Assembly: GCA_033439295.1 (NCBI GenBank)
Contig: JAVTLE010000023.1
Coordinates: 434,001-498,000, forward strand
Direction: 5' to 3'
Length of the DNA stretch: 64,000 nucleotides
Source of the DNA: Deuterostichococcus epilithicus
Taxonomy: Eukaryota; Chlorophyta; Trebouxiophyceae; Prasiolales; Stichococcaceae
Shown here: positions 1-14,200 of the stretch, one piece after another
Position numbering within the stretch: the stretch's first letter is position 1
Layout: every line of letters begins with the position of its first letter
Made by a program: the position numbers and the translations under genes
The notes under the pieces: model-generated
Seen by the model: only the letters and a program-made list of their open reading frames with translations
What the model was told of the DNA's origin: nothing
Databases searched by the model: none

Positions 1-69
1 AGATGCAGTCCCCGGTGCGGCCACATGCCGCGGTGTTCCAGCTCACTGACGGTGGGCATGTTGCTGCAG

Positions 70-2933
<2,864 letters not shown>

Positions 2934-3978
2934 TGGGAACCGACTGCTGGGATGTCAATCCGGGCCGCAACCATGAGCTGGCCGCAAGGAGCCCAAGTCG
3001 TCGCCCAAGGCAACCCCCACAGCTAAGCTACTGAGCCACGGCCAGGCGGCAAGGCTATGGAGGTGCCGTTGGCATTACCGCAGGCCGCAGCTGCGCCGCA
3101 GCTGCGTTGCAGCTTGAGCCGCAGCCAAGAGAGACACGGGGGGCGCCGTCGGCGTCAAGGCAGGACCGCAACCGCAGCTGCACAGCTGAGACGCTTGCAG
3201 GGCGGCGAAAGCCGCTGTACATGTCCTCTAAAAGCTCTATATGTCACCTTCGGTGTGGCCCCATCGGCATCGCTATCTCACCACAGCCGCGGGGTGGTGG
3301 CTGCTTATCTTGGAGGCGTCGAAGCACCCGCATATTTGAGAGGACATTGGAGCAGCAGGACACCCGTGAAGTCTCATTTCGTTGAGAAACAAATGTAGTG
3401 CTTTGAAATCGCTTGACTGCCAGGGAGTCATCGCGACTGCTCGACTGCATGCTGCAATTATTGTTCACGCACGTGCGCCAGGGGAAGCAAATGTACAGAC
3501 GGGACTGCAATGTACATTCAGTTGAACGATGGCCAGCCATAGAGCATGGCGGACCGAACCTGGTTCCACAAGGATCTGGCGATCTTCATGCGCAGCAAGT
3601 CGTGATCTAGCTGGTGGCGCCATGGGTGCACAAATGTTGCAGAGTCTCGTACAAGAAACCAGCTAGGTGCCATAAGTACTCCTTCATTGCTGCCCAAATT
3701 ACCCCATTGATGTCCTTAACGCCGGCGGAGGAAGAAAGCAGAAACCCATCGTTTGCCCGAAATCCTGTGTGTCCTGCCCAAACAACCTCCCTAAAGGTCA
3801 ATTTTGCCGCCGCTTGCACCCAGCAAGCTGTAGTGAAGTAGGACACCCCTTGCACCCAGAGTCCATCGGCGAAATTTTTTCCACCAGGCAGCGGGTTTGC
3901 CGCTCCCTCGACCAACCCTGATATCCGCGGCGTCTGCCGGCTGCCACGGCCGACAGTTGTAGCCAGCCTCGCCGGGGA
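2934..3978. other. Intergenic, between convergent 3' ends
   Basis: About 1 kb between the phosphoglucomutase stop and the stop of the minus-strand vWA gene. No supported gene. At 2975-2993 there is a short copy of the end of the last phosphoglucomutase exon (ggccgcaaggagcc is shared exactly), followed at 3080-3120 by short cgcagctgc-type repeats. Confidence 0.6.
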
Positions 3979-6900
3979 TCAGTCCTGCTCGTCGTAGGTT
4001 GGGTCCACAGCCCCGACCATGAGCTTGACGAGCCACAGCTCCGGCGTCAGCGTCACGCCCTTGCGAGCATACTCCTCCGCCTGCACATGTGTAAGGAGCA
4101 ACTTTCGGCCGAGTCTCGGAGGCCTGCATAAGTGCTCTTTCGCCGGCAATATCTGGCAGCAGGCTTTGACTTGGTGGTCGCAGCTTGCGACAAGGGAATC
4201 GACAGCTGCGCAATCGGACCCGGCTCGGCTGGCCAGATGCATGTCTGCAAGCAGCAAAAGAAGCGCAAAGGCGCAGAGCAACACCCTGTACCCTGAACCC
4301 ACCTCCAGTTCGTAGTAGGAGGTGGCGTCCACCATCTTGCTGCAGCACAGCAGCAAACAAAACGTATCAGTGGGCCGCATCAGGAAGCCGGCACACAGCC
4401 CCGCTCTGCGGCGAGACCTGCGGCCTGGCTGTCAACCGTGAAGGGGTCAGCATCGGGTCGATACAGGGTGCAGCGTCCTGGCGACACGTCTGGTCTGGTC
4501 CAGAGAGCCTCTCCTCGTGCGGTGCCGTACTGCATGGGGTGCAGGGGTTGAAGGAGAGCACGCAGAGAGGTCGGGGGGTCCCAAAGGACACGCACCCGAT
4601 CGAAGGATCGCGATCTAAGGTTCCCAAGAATGCCTGCGCCTTTTGGTCCTTGCCCACCTGAATTACAAACTTATGATTTTTCATATGAATGACGAAGAAG
4701 TACGAAAAGGCTTCAGAAGGCTTCAGAAAAGGCTTTTGGGTGCTCATTTTGGGTGGCGGGTTCTGCACCGCTTGCTTGGTTTACAGCCGGTGCCGTCCTC
4801 TGTTGAGACAGGAACAACTCCCGATGCGAGGCGAACCAGCTTGCGAAAGATAAGGCCAACGAAAGGCTGACGTGCGGCTGTGAAGGTCGCACCTGGGCAA
4901 ACTCGAAGGCGACGGCGCCTGGGCCGTACTGCGAGTTCCCAACCAGGTTCTGCAGCGGCAAAACGCAGCGGTGTGCGTGACGCCATGAGAGGCCCATGGG
5001 CACAAACTCCCCACGTTAGAGAGTGCCAACGACGGCGTCGGCAGGTGCCATAGGCGCGTTATCAAAAGCGAGTCAGACAAGGCTCAGACAACACTTGCAG
5101 GAACTAAACCTGTGAGGATGTTCACAGTGCTCCAGGTCGACTTCCAGACTGGGTGCTGTGGGGCAAATCATCGCGCGGCTCCCATGCCCTCGCAGGCACA
5201 TGGCGCAGGGGTCGGGGGGCGGCAGCGGGGGGCACCTTGGCGTTCTTGATGACGTTCGAGACGGTGCCCGGCGGCTCGCCCGTCGGCTCGCCGTCCGTGA
5301 TGACGATTACCTGCGACCGGCAACGCCCAAGGTTTGTCAAGGGCGAAGTCGACACATCTCTGGGGTCGAAAAGGTGCTGCAACTGATCGCCGCGCCAGGC
5401 ACAGGCATCGCCGCCAATTAGGTTCACATGTTTTCTTGAAGAAACTCTGGCTCCTACAGCCCTGCTGTCTGCTCCTGGCTTCGCTGGCCGGTGCGCGAGG
5501 TGGCGTCAGCAAGAGGCAGAGCGAGCGGCGGAAGGCCAACAGCCGGCACAGACCCAGGGAAAGGCCGATCAGAACAGTGAACCCCAAGAACCCTTGAAGG
5601 TGAGAGGCACCAGTGGTGGCGGTTGAAAATTTGGTTTGAAAACAATTGCAGAGCTCACCAGGATGGGCTTCTGCAGCGAGCGCGACTGCACGCCCTGCGC
5701 CAGGAAGGGGCGGATGACCTTGGCGTCCAGCTGCGAGCCCAGCGGCTGCGGGGCACACGGAAGCGATGTCAGCTTGGGTCGGTGCCGGCTTCACCACTCA
5801 GACAAGATCCCTGCCCAGCGGTTGCGGGGGCACTAGAAGACAGAAGACGACAGACATGGTGCTGGATTGTCCCCAAAGTGGGGCGACAGCAAGGACATGC
5901 ATCCCACCAAGCTGCGCAGCTGATTCGGCGAAGAGATGTTTCGGATCTGATGTCGAGGTTGCATGATATGTGGGTGAGACGGCGCTGTGCGCAAGAAAAA
6001 TCATCAGGAATGCCTCCCAAAACACAGCGCACCGTCAGCCCATTGAACTGGACTTGCTGCACGAGATTAGCGGCCGACGCGGAGTCGCGGATGCCGTTGC
6101 CCTCCACGTTGCTGTTCATGAAGCGGATGATGATGCCGTCGTCATCGAACAGCGTGCCCACCTGTGGGTGCACCAGGAAGAGCGTTTAGGGTGTATGAAC
6201 ATCGATGACGGGTTCGAAGGCCGGCCTCAGCAATAGGGGACTGGCGCACATTACACGGCGCGGCAGAACTCAAACACGTGAAGAGCTAGGTGTATCGCGA
6301 TGAATGTCAGCAGAGGCGTCCGGATGGAAGCAGTCTTGGCAATGCTCGAATCCGGGCGCCCACCTCGGCAACGCGGCCCAGGATGACCTTGAGGTCGTTG
6401 ATGCGCTCACCGCCCTCCTCAAACACCATCGACCCCGAGTCGTCTGCGCAGCACAAGAGATGAGACTGCATTAGCCCTCGTTGATCTCAACCGGCATGTG
6501 TTTCGGATTCTGAACATTGTATGCCGGGCGGCGCACCACGCACAAACAAGGCAGTGCGTCGTTACAGCAGACTGCTGTGCCGGCATGGCCTGCTGGTGCC
6601 GGTGCTGCACGCCGGCTGCTGCGTCATCGCCGGTCTGTACGGACGGTCGCAGGTGCTGTGACTCGATCTGCTGGCCTGCTGGGGAATCAGCATCGTGCAA
6701 AGTCCAGCAGCAGCAAGGTGCAGCGGGCAGCGGCGCACCGGCAAAAATGACGATGTCATACAGCGCCAGGGTGGCGAGGTCAGTCGCCAGCTCGACAGGC
6801 ATGCTCCACTTAGCGGCCAGCGCCCTGCGGCAGCGCATCGAAGTCGGGTCGGCGACATGGACCAGGGTTCATCATGCTGCACACCTGTTGGGTGCAGTAG

Positions 6901-9130
6901 GGCCGGCAGGCGAAGTAGAAGTGCCTTACCAGGGCATCGCACCGGGCGCTGCGGAAGGCCTCAGGGATTGGATTGAGAAGTTTGTGCATGTGCCTCGCGG
7001 CAGGTTGAGGGTGCATCCAGTTTTGAAAAGGCACAACAAGTGCTGGACGTGAAACAGGAAGCCGTGAAGCAGGAGGCTCTGCCATGTCTGAGCGGCAGGA
7101 GCACTGGACCAGCCATGCAGCTCCCAGCCCGAGGTCGGTGCACGGCTACTGCAATACTGCACGATAATCCGCGGCCACAGCGTTAGCAAGAAGAAGACCC
7201 AGAGTTTTCTCTTACAAGCCCAGGAGGAAATGAAGGAGAGAATGGCGTGGTTGCCGCCGTGTTGCCTCACCGGAAGTCCACACGGTCAAGTTTGGAGAAC
7301 ACGTTCTGCAGCGTCTGCGGCGGGTAAAATGCCTCCAGGCGATTCACCTACAGGTTGCAGTGGTAAAGGGTGTAGGTTTCATGTAGGTGTCACGGGTGAG
7401 GTAAACAAGCTCGAGGCTAATTGATGAGCGGGCACACGAGCAGCGGCGGGGCGAGCACGGCAGAGGCGCCGCTGCGGGGGCGCCCCAACTTGCGAGGCTT
7501 CTGCTTGGAGGCAGCTCCAACAGGGGCTGCCGAACTGCTGTTGCACCTCGCTCGAGCCAGCTCGGCCTGGCGGTGTGGCGTATGCCTGGGCATGTGTGTT
7601 CTTGCCAGAATGTGCATCACATGCCGCGTTGCAGCAAGCCGTCGTGGGATGCCCAGCCCCCGAGCCACGCTCCCGCACGATAGCCGCCCGCGCCCGGAGG
7701 GCCTGCGCCGCGCTGCTCGGGGCTGCCAGATTGACCGCTGACAGTCGCACCTGCACCATCTTCTGGAGCTTCTGGTGCAGGATGCCGCCCATGCCGCCGC
7801 CGCCGCCGCCGCCGCCGCCCGGCGGCGCGCCAAAGCCCTGCTGCGGCGGGGCACTGCCGCCAAAGCCGCCCTGCAGCGCACAGGCAGTCGCTGCTTGTAG
7901 CCGTGTATCTTCAGGTGCACTTCCAGCTGTCCAGCCTGGACACGGTTTGATCGATGAGAGGTGCACCGTGGGCGCGATGAGCGAGGTTTAAGCTCCCCAA
8001 GGGTTGAACCCTACACTGGAGCAGCAGCGTGGGCGCCGGTGGGCGAGCTGCAGTCCCGCTGGACCCTGCTTGCATTCGGGAATCAAAGGCGTGGTCAGCG
8101 TTCACGAGTGCGCAGTCCGGAGCCCGTCAGGGTTTAGGGTTGTCCGCCCGCTGCCGCCACACCTGCTGCTGCGCCTGCTCCACAGCCAGGCCCGCCTCTG
8201 GGCGGCCACCGCCGCCGCCAGACTGCTGGCGAGACAATCGGGTGGCTTAAATGGCAGTTGCCCACAGGCAGGAGCTGTCGCCGCGCTGCGCGCAGCGCGG
8301 CGTCACAGCCGTGCCAGGTGCAAGTCACTTCTGGGCGCAGCTTGCATTGCGCTGGCATTTCACAGTGGCAGTGGCAATAGCAGTGCTTGTCCGGGGGGTG
8401 GGGGGGTCCCCGGCACAGCCATGGCGTTTCTGCCGAAGGAGTAGCGCACTGAGGCAGCAACCAGGCGGCAGGTGCGCAAGCCAGGCCGACACAACAAATA
8501 AGAGGAGCCACGGAGCCTCAAAGTCCGGAAAGCACAGACCTGCTGCTGCTGCGGCTGCTGCTGCCCATACTGCTGCTGCTGCTGCGGCGGCTGCTGCTGG
8601 CCGAATTGCTGCTGCTGACCGCCAAACTGCTGCTGCGGCGGCTGCTGCTGACCGCCAAACTGCTGGCCGGGCGCCTGGCCGTATGGCGCCTGCTGGCCAG
8701 GGGGCGCCTGCTGGCCGGGGGCGCCACCGAAGCCGCCAGGCTGCTGCTGGCCCTGCTGCGGCGGGAAGCCGGGGCGCGGCGGCTGCTGGCCGCCGGGGGG
8801 AGCCTGCCCCGGGTAGCCCTGCAGACGTAGCGGCAGCTACGCACGGTGAGGTGCCAGAGGGAAATCATGTGTGGGGACCACCAAGGCCTGATCCAGCTTG
8901 GACATCGTGGCGCTTTGGTGAAGGCGTCGCCGCGGCAAGCGCCATCATGCAGCAGCGCATGCTGACAGAGGCGAAGCGCAGATTCGGCCTGCATGCGCGG
9001 TGCGACAGTAAAGGCGCGCCTGCTGCTGCCCGGGGGCAGCGCCATAGGGCGCCGGCGCGCCCTGCTGCGGGTAGCCGGGCGGGGCGCCTGACGGAGCGCC
9101 TGATGGGGCGCCTGCGTCACGGAATTCCAC
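3979..9130 (-). CDS. vWA-A: Gln/Gly/Pro-rich vWA (MIDAS) domain protein
   Basis: Predicted intracellular von Willebrand A protein, probably a Mg-dependent protein-binding module; the substrate is unknown. On the minus strand, a low-complexity N-terminus (about 9130-8950, 8821-8541, 7873-7755) is rich in GQQ, PYGQ and GGFGG units and a Gly9 run. Next come a conserved FYPPQTLQNV...VDFR segment (about 7345-7275), ALAAKWSMPVELATDLATL (about 6838-6735), and the MIDAS exon DDSGSM (about 6438-6365). Then follow LFDDDGIIIRFMNS (about 6163-6022), PLGSQLDAKVIRPFL (5747-5660), VIVITDGEPTGEP (5310-5238) and QYGPGAVAFEFAQ (about 4937-4887). The last exon, 4080-3979, ends VDPTYDEQD. MIDAS motifs DxSxS, TPLG-like and TDGEP are all present. 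Each exon has a counterpart in vWA-B (11235-15957), the divergent paralogue. The first exon and start codon are unresolved. Confidence 0.85.
7790..7821. repeat. CCG trinucleotide run, coding poly-Gly in vWA-A
   Basis: An almost pure CCG run on the plus strand that reads as about nine consecutive glycines in the minus-strand vWA-A exon, between GAPPG and MGGILHQK. It is prone to length change. Confidence 0.85.
8541..8765. repeat. CTG/CAG-rich tract, coding poly-Gln segments of vWA-A
   Basis: Interrupted CTG runs on the plus strand encode QQQ, QQQQ and QQQQQ blocks split by P, F/Y and G in vWA-A. The unit resembles FGGQQQ and PPQQQ repeats. The same style, with different units (YGGQQYGGPPQQQ), appears in the paralogue at 11580-11680, so the low-complexity N-terminus is an old shared trait with independent repeat expansion. 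Confidence 0.8.
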
Positions 9131-11234
9131 ATAAGGCTCGGTGTAGCAAGTAGCCCCTGCCGCTGTGCGCTGCCTGTGTTGCGCAGTCTTTGCAGGGCAC
9201 GCACACCATCAGGTTGGTTGTGACGAATCAAGGGCAAAGACGCAGAACCAGGCGCCCATAGCTGCCCAGCAATCTCCAAATAACACCTTATTGCAATCCA
9301 TTTCGGCACGGCGTAGAGATCCGGCCCAGCGGCCCGTTGTCTCGCGGTGAATGATCTGCAGTGGCAGAGGGCGTGCCGCCCCACAAATCCTCTAGCTAGA
9401 GTGTGCCTGCCGCCGTTTGGCAGGTGCGTCCAAAATCAGGCCAGTCGTACGCCGACCCGTCGAGTTGCGCGCGCTGCAAGCACTTGCGTCGGGACTACCC
9501 GGGCCAACCGTGATCTGACGCTGCCTGTGCTGGCGGGCACCTTCACAGGGACTTCCACTACGCCCCAGAGAACCATAAACCACATATCGTGTGTCTGGAC
9601 ACGCCGATGCGGGAGCCAGAGGCTCGAGCGCTGCGAGGAACATTCTCACCTCCTCCGAAACCCCCCGTAGCGCCTGCGGCCCCTCCCGCGCTCGCAATCT
9701 TACTAGCCAGACCCATGGCTGTTATCTGTTATCGTTTCGAGCGTTTCAGGTCCGCGGCAGCACGACGAAATGGTGCCAGTCGTGGGCATGGCGGACCATC
9801 GTGGAAGCCAGGGGGAATACAGCCTTCCGCAGAGCTGTAACGAGAGTGCCACGTGAAACTGACTACCGTTCATGATAGTTTAACCTAAAGTTGACGGAGT
9901 CTTGAATCCTTGATTATGTTGCTGGTCGATGATGGATCATGTCTCGGCAAAAATCGTGCCAACTTGAACGAGTTGCAGGTCGTTCTCCGACCGCACCGCG
10001 GCAGCCGGTGAGACGCAGGTGACGCTCGATGGCGGGACAGCACTTTGCGGCGTAGAATTTGGCCGCCACAACTAGCATCTTTTCTGACCAGACCAGCAAG
10101 CCACATGCCATGCATCAAGGGAGCCTCTCATGGCCTACTGTGCATCCAGTGCTATGCGTCACGCCCACCTGTTGCTGGACAAATGGCACCTGTAGAGAGA
10201 CTTGCGCGGAGGGTCTACCCTACCATCCTTGTCATGTCACTGCGTGATACCCACACCACGTCGCTTGATAAGCATCCTTGCTCCCGTAGCCCAACTCCTC
10301 GGGCTGGCAGTGGCCCAAGCGTTGCTGGCTCCGCAGCGAGATGCGCACTTGCTCAGCTCTGGCCCCATGCCTGGGTTTCCAGGCCGATGCAGCGGCCGAG
10401 GCACACGCGATGATGACTCCAGCTCCAGGAGCCTCTCCTGTTGCTGAACGCGCGTTCGAGAAGAACAATGCCGCCAGCAGCATCGATGGCGGCGGGGCTC
10501 CCATGGCCACCATGATACCAGCGCCACAATTGCTGTCATACACGAACTATACCCGGGGTTGGAATCATGTGTGGGTCGAGCCTGCGCATGTCTTCAGACC
10601 GACAGAGTGCGAAAGTTGCCTCACGTCGTGCCGCGCCGCATGGTGTCTCTTCCTTTCAGGGACAATTCCCACCCTCGGCAGTATTCCACCCTCACGGTAC
10701 CTTCCACTGCCTCCCTGTTCCCGCTGCGATCTGTGATCATCCCTTGCAGCACCGCAGCTCGGCCTTGGCAGGGGCAGCATCCGGTCGGCTCAGCGCGGAT
10801 CATGGCCGGGTGCCAGGAGCCACGCGGGTGCAGAGAGTGCGACGTAACGACGCAGCTCGATTGCAGTGCACATTTGAATCAGTTCGACAGATTGCGGTTG
10901 CAACAGCCTAACCCCCTAGCACAGGTGCATTCGCAATAGTGGTTTATGCGATCTCACCTTCTCGCCAGATTCACCCAGACGGGCCGAGCACCAACAGCCG
11001 TCTGGCGATCAGGAGAGCTTGGCATCAGTCTGATCATTTGAAGCGTGCATTGCGTCTCGCGCTGTGTTGGCCTTAGTCACACTCGCCCACGCTTCTTGTT
11101 CAGATTTGCAACAGGCTTCTTGTTGAGACCTGCAACACTCTCGAGAGGGGTCTCGCTTCGGCGCCTTCACTGCTCCTGGCGCCATGTGCGATCATCTCTG
11201 ACATGTTTTGCTTTGCTTGGAAGCCTGCCTGCTG
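9131..11234. other. Divergent intergenic region between the two vWA genes
   Basis: About 2 kb between the 5' ends of vWA-A (-) and vWA-B (+). It should hold both promoters and any unrecognised first exons. No ORF here resembles a known protein, and I could not identify a TATA element or other motif with confidence. Confidence 0.55.
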
Positions 11235-14200
11235 ATGCCAGGGCAGCACCCATCAGATACCTGTCCGACCCGTGCCTGTGTGAAAGGCCCCTCAACACTG
11301 CTACCTCTGCCCTGCAGGGGCCTCGCATCGAAACTCAACACCGCCGGGGCGGCTCCGCAGTCTTCGGGTGGTCAGCCGCCCCCACAGGGCAGCGGATACC
11401 CTGGCGCGCCGCTGCCCCAGCAGCAGCAGTGGGCCCCGCAGCAGGGCGGAGGCTACCCTCCTGTGCAGCACCAGCCACAGTTTCCCACGATCAACCAGGG
11501 CCCGCAGGGCGCCTTCGGGCAGCCGCCGCCGCCCTACGGCCAGCATCAGCAGCAGTTTGGCGCGCCGCCGCCCTACGGCCAGCAGCAGCAGTATGGCGGC
11601 CAGCAGTATGGCGGCCCGCCGCAGCAGCAGTATGGCGGCCAGCAGTATGGCGGCCCGCCGCAGCAGCAGTGGGGCGGCGCCTCACAGCAGGGCTACGGCG
11701 GCGGCGGGCCGGCGCCCGGCGCCCAGGACTTTGCGCCGCTGCTGCAGACGAAGCTGAATGCGATCATCACGGCGAACAAGCTGCAGGCGAGTGCCCGCAT
11801 AGACGTGTGCAGTGCAGCGGCCACCGGCGTCGACTGCAACAGACGTGGACTGCAAGATTGACAATGCTGCCGCCTGTGTGACGGGCCTCGATCCAGCAGA
11901 TGCGCATCATACTTACGACGTGCCGGGGCCGGAATCATCGAAGCTGCCATTGGGGTAGCCCGGACCTCCGGCAAGACCGGTGGTAGTTTGCGAATGAGAC
12001 CAGATTGCTTGTCCCCTCGCAGCCGTTCTACCCGCCGCAGGCGCTGCAGGGAGTGCTGCAGCGCCTCGCCAGCGTCGACTTCAGGCGCGCACCTGCTTGC
12101 TTGCTCGCAGTGATGCCATGCATCGCCCTTCCTTCAACGCAATGAGACCTCTAGCCGCTCGTCACAGGCTGTGTCCCATTCCCAAGTCGGAAAATCGCTC
12201 GGGGTGGCACGGCACACTTCCAGCGGGCGCGGCCCTGCTGGGCACGCAGGCAGGCCCCGCCTGCGGCGCCGCGTCTGCATTCAGGCGGCTTCCACAGGCG
12301 CTGGGCGACCAGCGCAGCAACTGCCTCACGTGCCATTCGAAGCTGCCGGAGCGCGTCACAGTTGGGCAGGGGGCCACCTGAGCAGGTCGCCATGGAAAGA
12401 CGCCGCATCCACGCGTGGCAATGTGTGCGCAAGAAGCTTTCGCATGCATGGATGCCGCATCCAAATCTAGCAGTTTCATGCGCAGGGCGCTCGCGGCGAA
12501 GTGGCGGATGCCGACGGAGCTGGCGGTCGACCTTGCGGCACTGTCCTTGTACGACATCATCATCTACGCCGGTCGGCCCCCTTTTCCCACAGCTCCCTTG
12601 CTCGCAGGCGGTTCTGCACAGCCTGTGCAGCCTCGCAGCACTGGCATGGTTGCTGCAAACTCAGCAGCAGGCAGCGGTGGCACAGCATTGCGCGGCCGGT
12701 GCTGGGCGGACAGACAGGGGGCGCCGCCAGCTTGCTGCCGGGCTGCTGCGCCGCGCCGCCCGTGCCGGTTGCCTGCGCCTGCGAACGCTGCGCAGCAACG
12801 CTCCGTCTGCTGTTTCTCGGGCTCCAAGCGTCCCGTGATTGTTTTAACTTGTGCAACTCCTGCCGCCCGCAGACGACAGCACATCCATGAAGTATGCGGA
12901 CAAGGGGGAGCGCATTGATGACCTGAAGCTCATTCTGGAGCGCGTCACAGAGGCGCGCATTTCCCTTTTCTTAGGCTCTATTTAAGTTATTTTCCTGACA
13001 GCCTATTGATGCTCAGAGGCCACGCAAAAGCTTGCAAAAGCTGGCTGCAAGCTAGTTGAACCAAGAGCGTGTTGACGACATCAGGCTTGTCCTGGAGAGC
13101 ATTGCAGGGATGGGATGCTAGCAGCTCGCCATGCCCTCGAATCTGATCAGTCCTCTGTTGAGTGATCAGTCGTCTGTCGAGGGCGTGTCTCTGAGCACCG
13201 TGCGCTGCAGCAGCCGCAAGCAGCCAGCGTGCTCAACTGTGGCAAGCCGGGCGCATGCGCAAACGCAAGCCTGCCTACCTTGAGATCACAGTGCCGTGCG
13301 CCTGTGTGTTGTAGCACCCGCGGTCCCCTGCCCTCTGCAGACGGTGGTTTTGAGGTTCAGTTCACTCCAAATCTTACACCGTTCTCTGGCCATTTGCGCG
13401 AAAATGTCCTGGTTAGTAGCCCTTCTTCGCCTCTGCAGGTTGCAACCCTGTTTGACACCGACGGCATTAGCATCCGCGCGATGAACCACCCATCCGTCGG
13501 TGACAACATCCGGACCTCCTCCGCCGCCGCGCAATACGTCGCAGGCCTCAAGTTCTCCGGCATGTGAGCAAAGCGTTCGTGCTGCTGCAGTTGCTGGTTT
13601 CGTGGCGACGTCTCCGGCAGGGTCGGTCCCCACAGGCTGCGTGCGCAGCCTTGCCCTGCGGTGGAAGTGCTTTTCACGAGGGGATGGCCGCCTGGCAGTG
13701 GGTACATTTGACGACTTTTGAGGGCAGAAACCAATATGCGTGCGTGCGTGTTGAGGTGCTGCAGTATGTGAATTGTTGCAGGACGCCGCTGGGCACCAAA
13801 ATGGACGAAAAAATACTGCAGCCATTCTTCTACCAGCGCCTGCAGATGCGCGCGATGCAGAAGCCGCTGCTGGTAGGTTTCACTTCTTTTGCCAGTCCTC
13901 CCAGGGCCTGCCAACCCTTCCAGGGCCTGTTGCTCGACTCGAGCACTGGACCTTGCTGGTTTAGTGCCTGCTTTCGTTTTGTCCGTTTGGCGTCCCCGGG
14001 CAATTCCAGCTGTGCTAGCCCCTCCTCCTTGCATTCACGCCTTTTGGTCGGTTAGGTCGAACTTGCGCCACGCCCAGCCCTGCTCAGGGTGCTTCTTTGA
14101 TCCAAAACACTGGGCATTCAGCACCTTTGGTGCCTGGCCGACCCTGTTTGTCTCTTGCATCCAGAAATTGAACCCTTAAACCAGGCACGAGGGCCCTTGA

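Noticed and set aside
8251-9153. Long plus-strand ORF of 300 codons, and a 288-codon one on the other strand
   Set aside because: Both are alternative-frame readings of the CAG-rich vWA-A exons; their Ala/Arg/Ser-rich sequences follow from the repeat.
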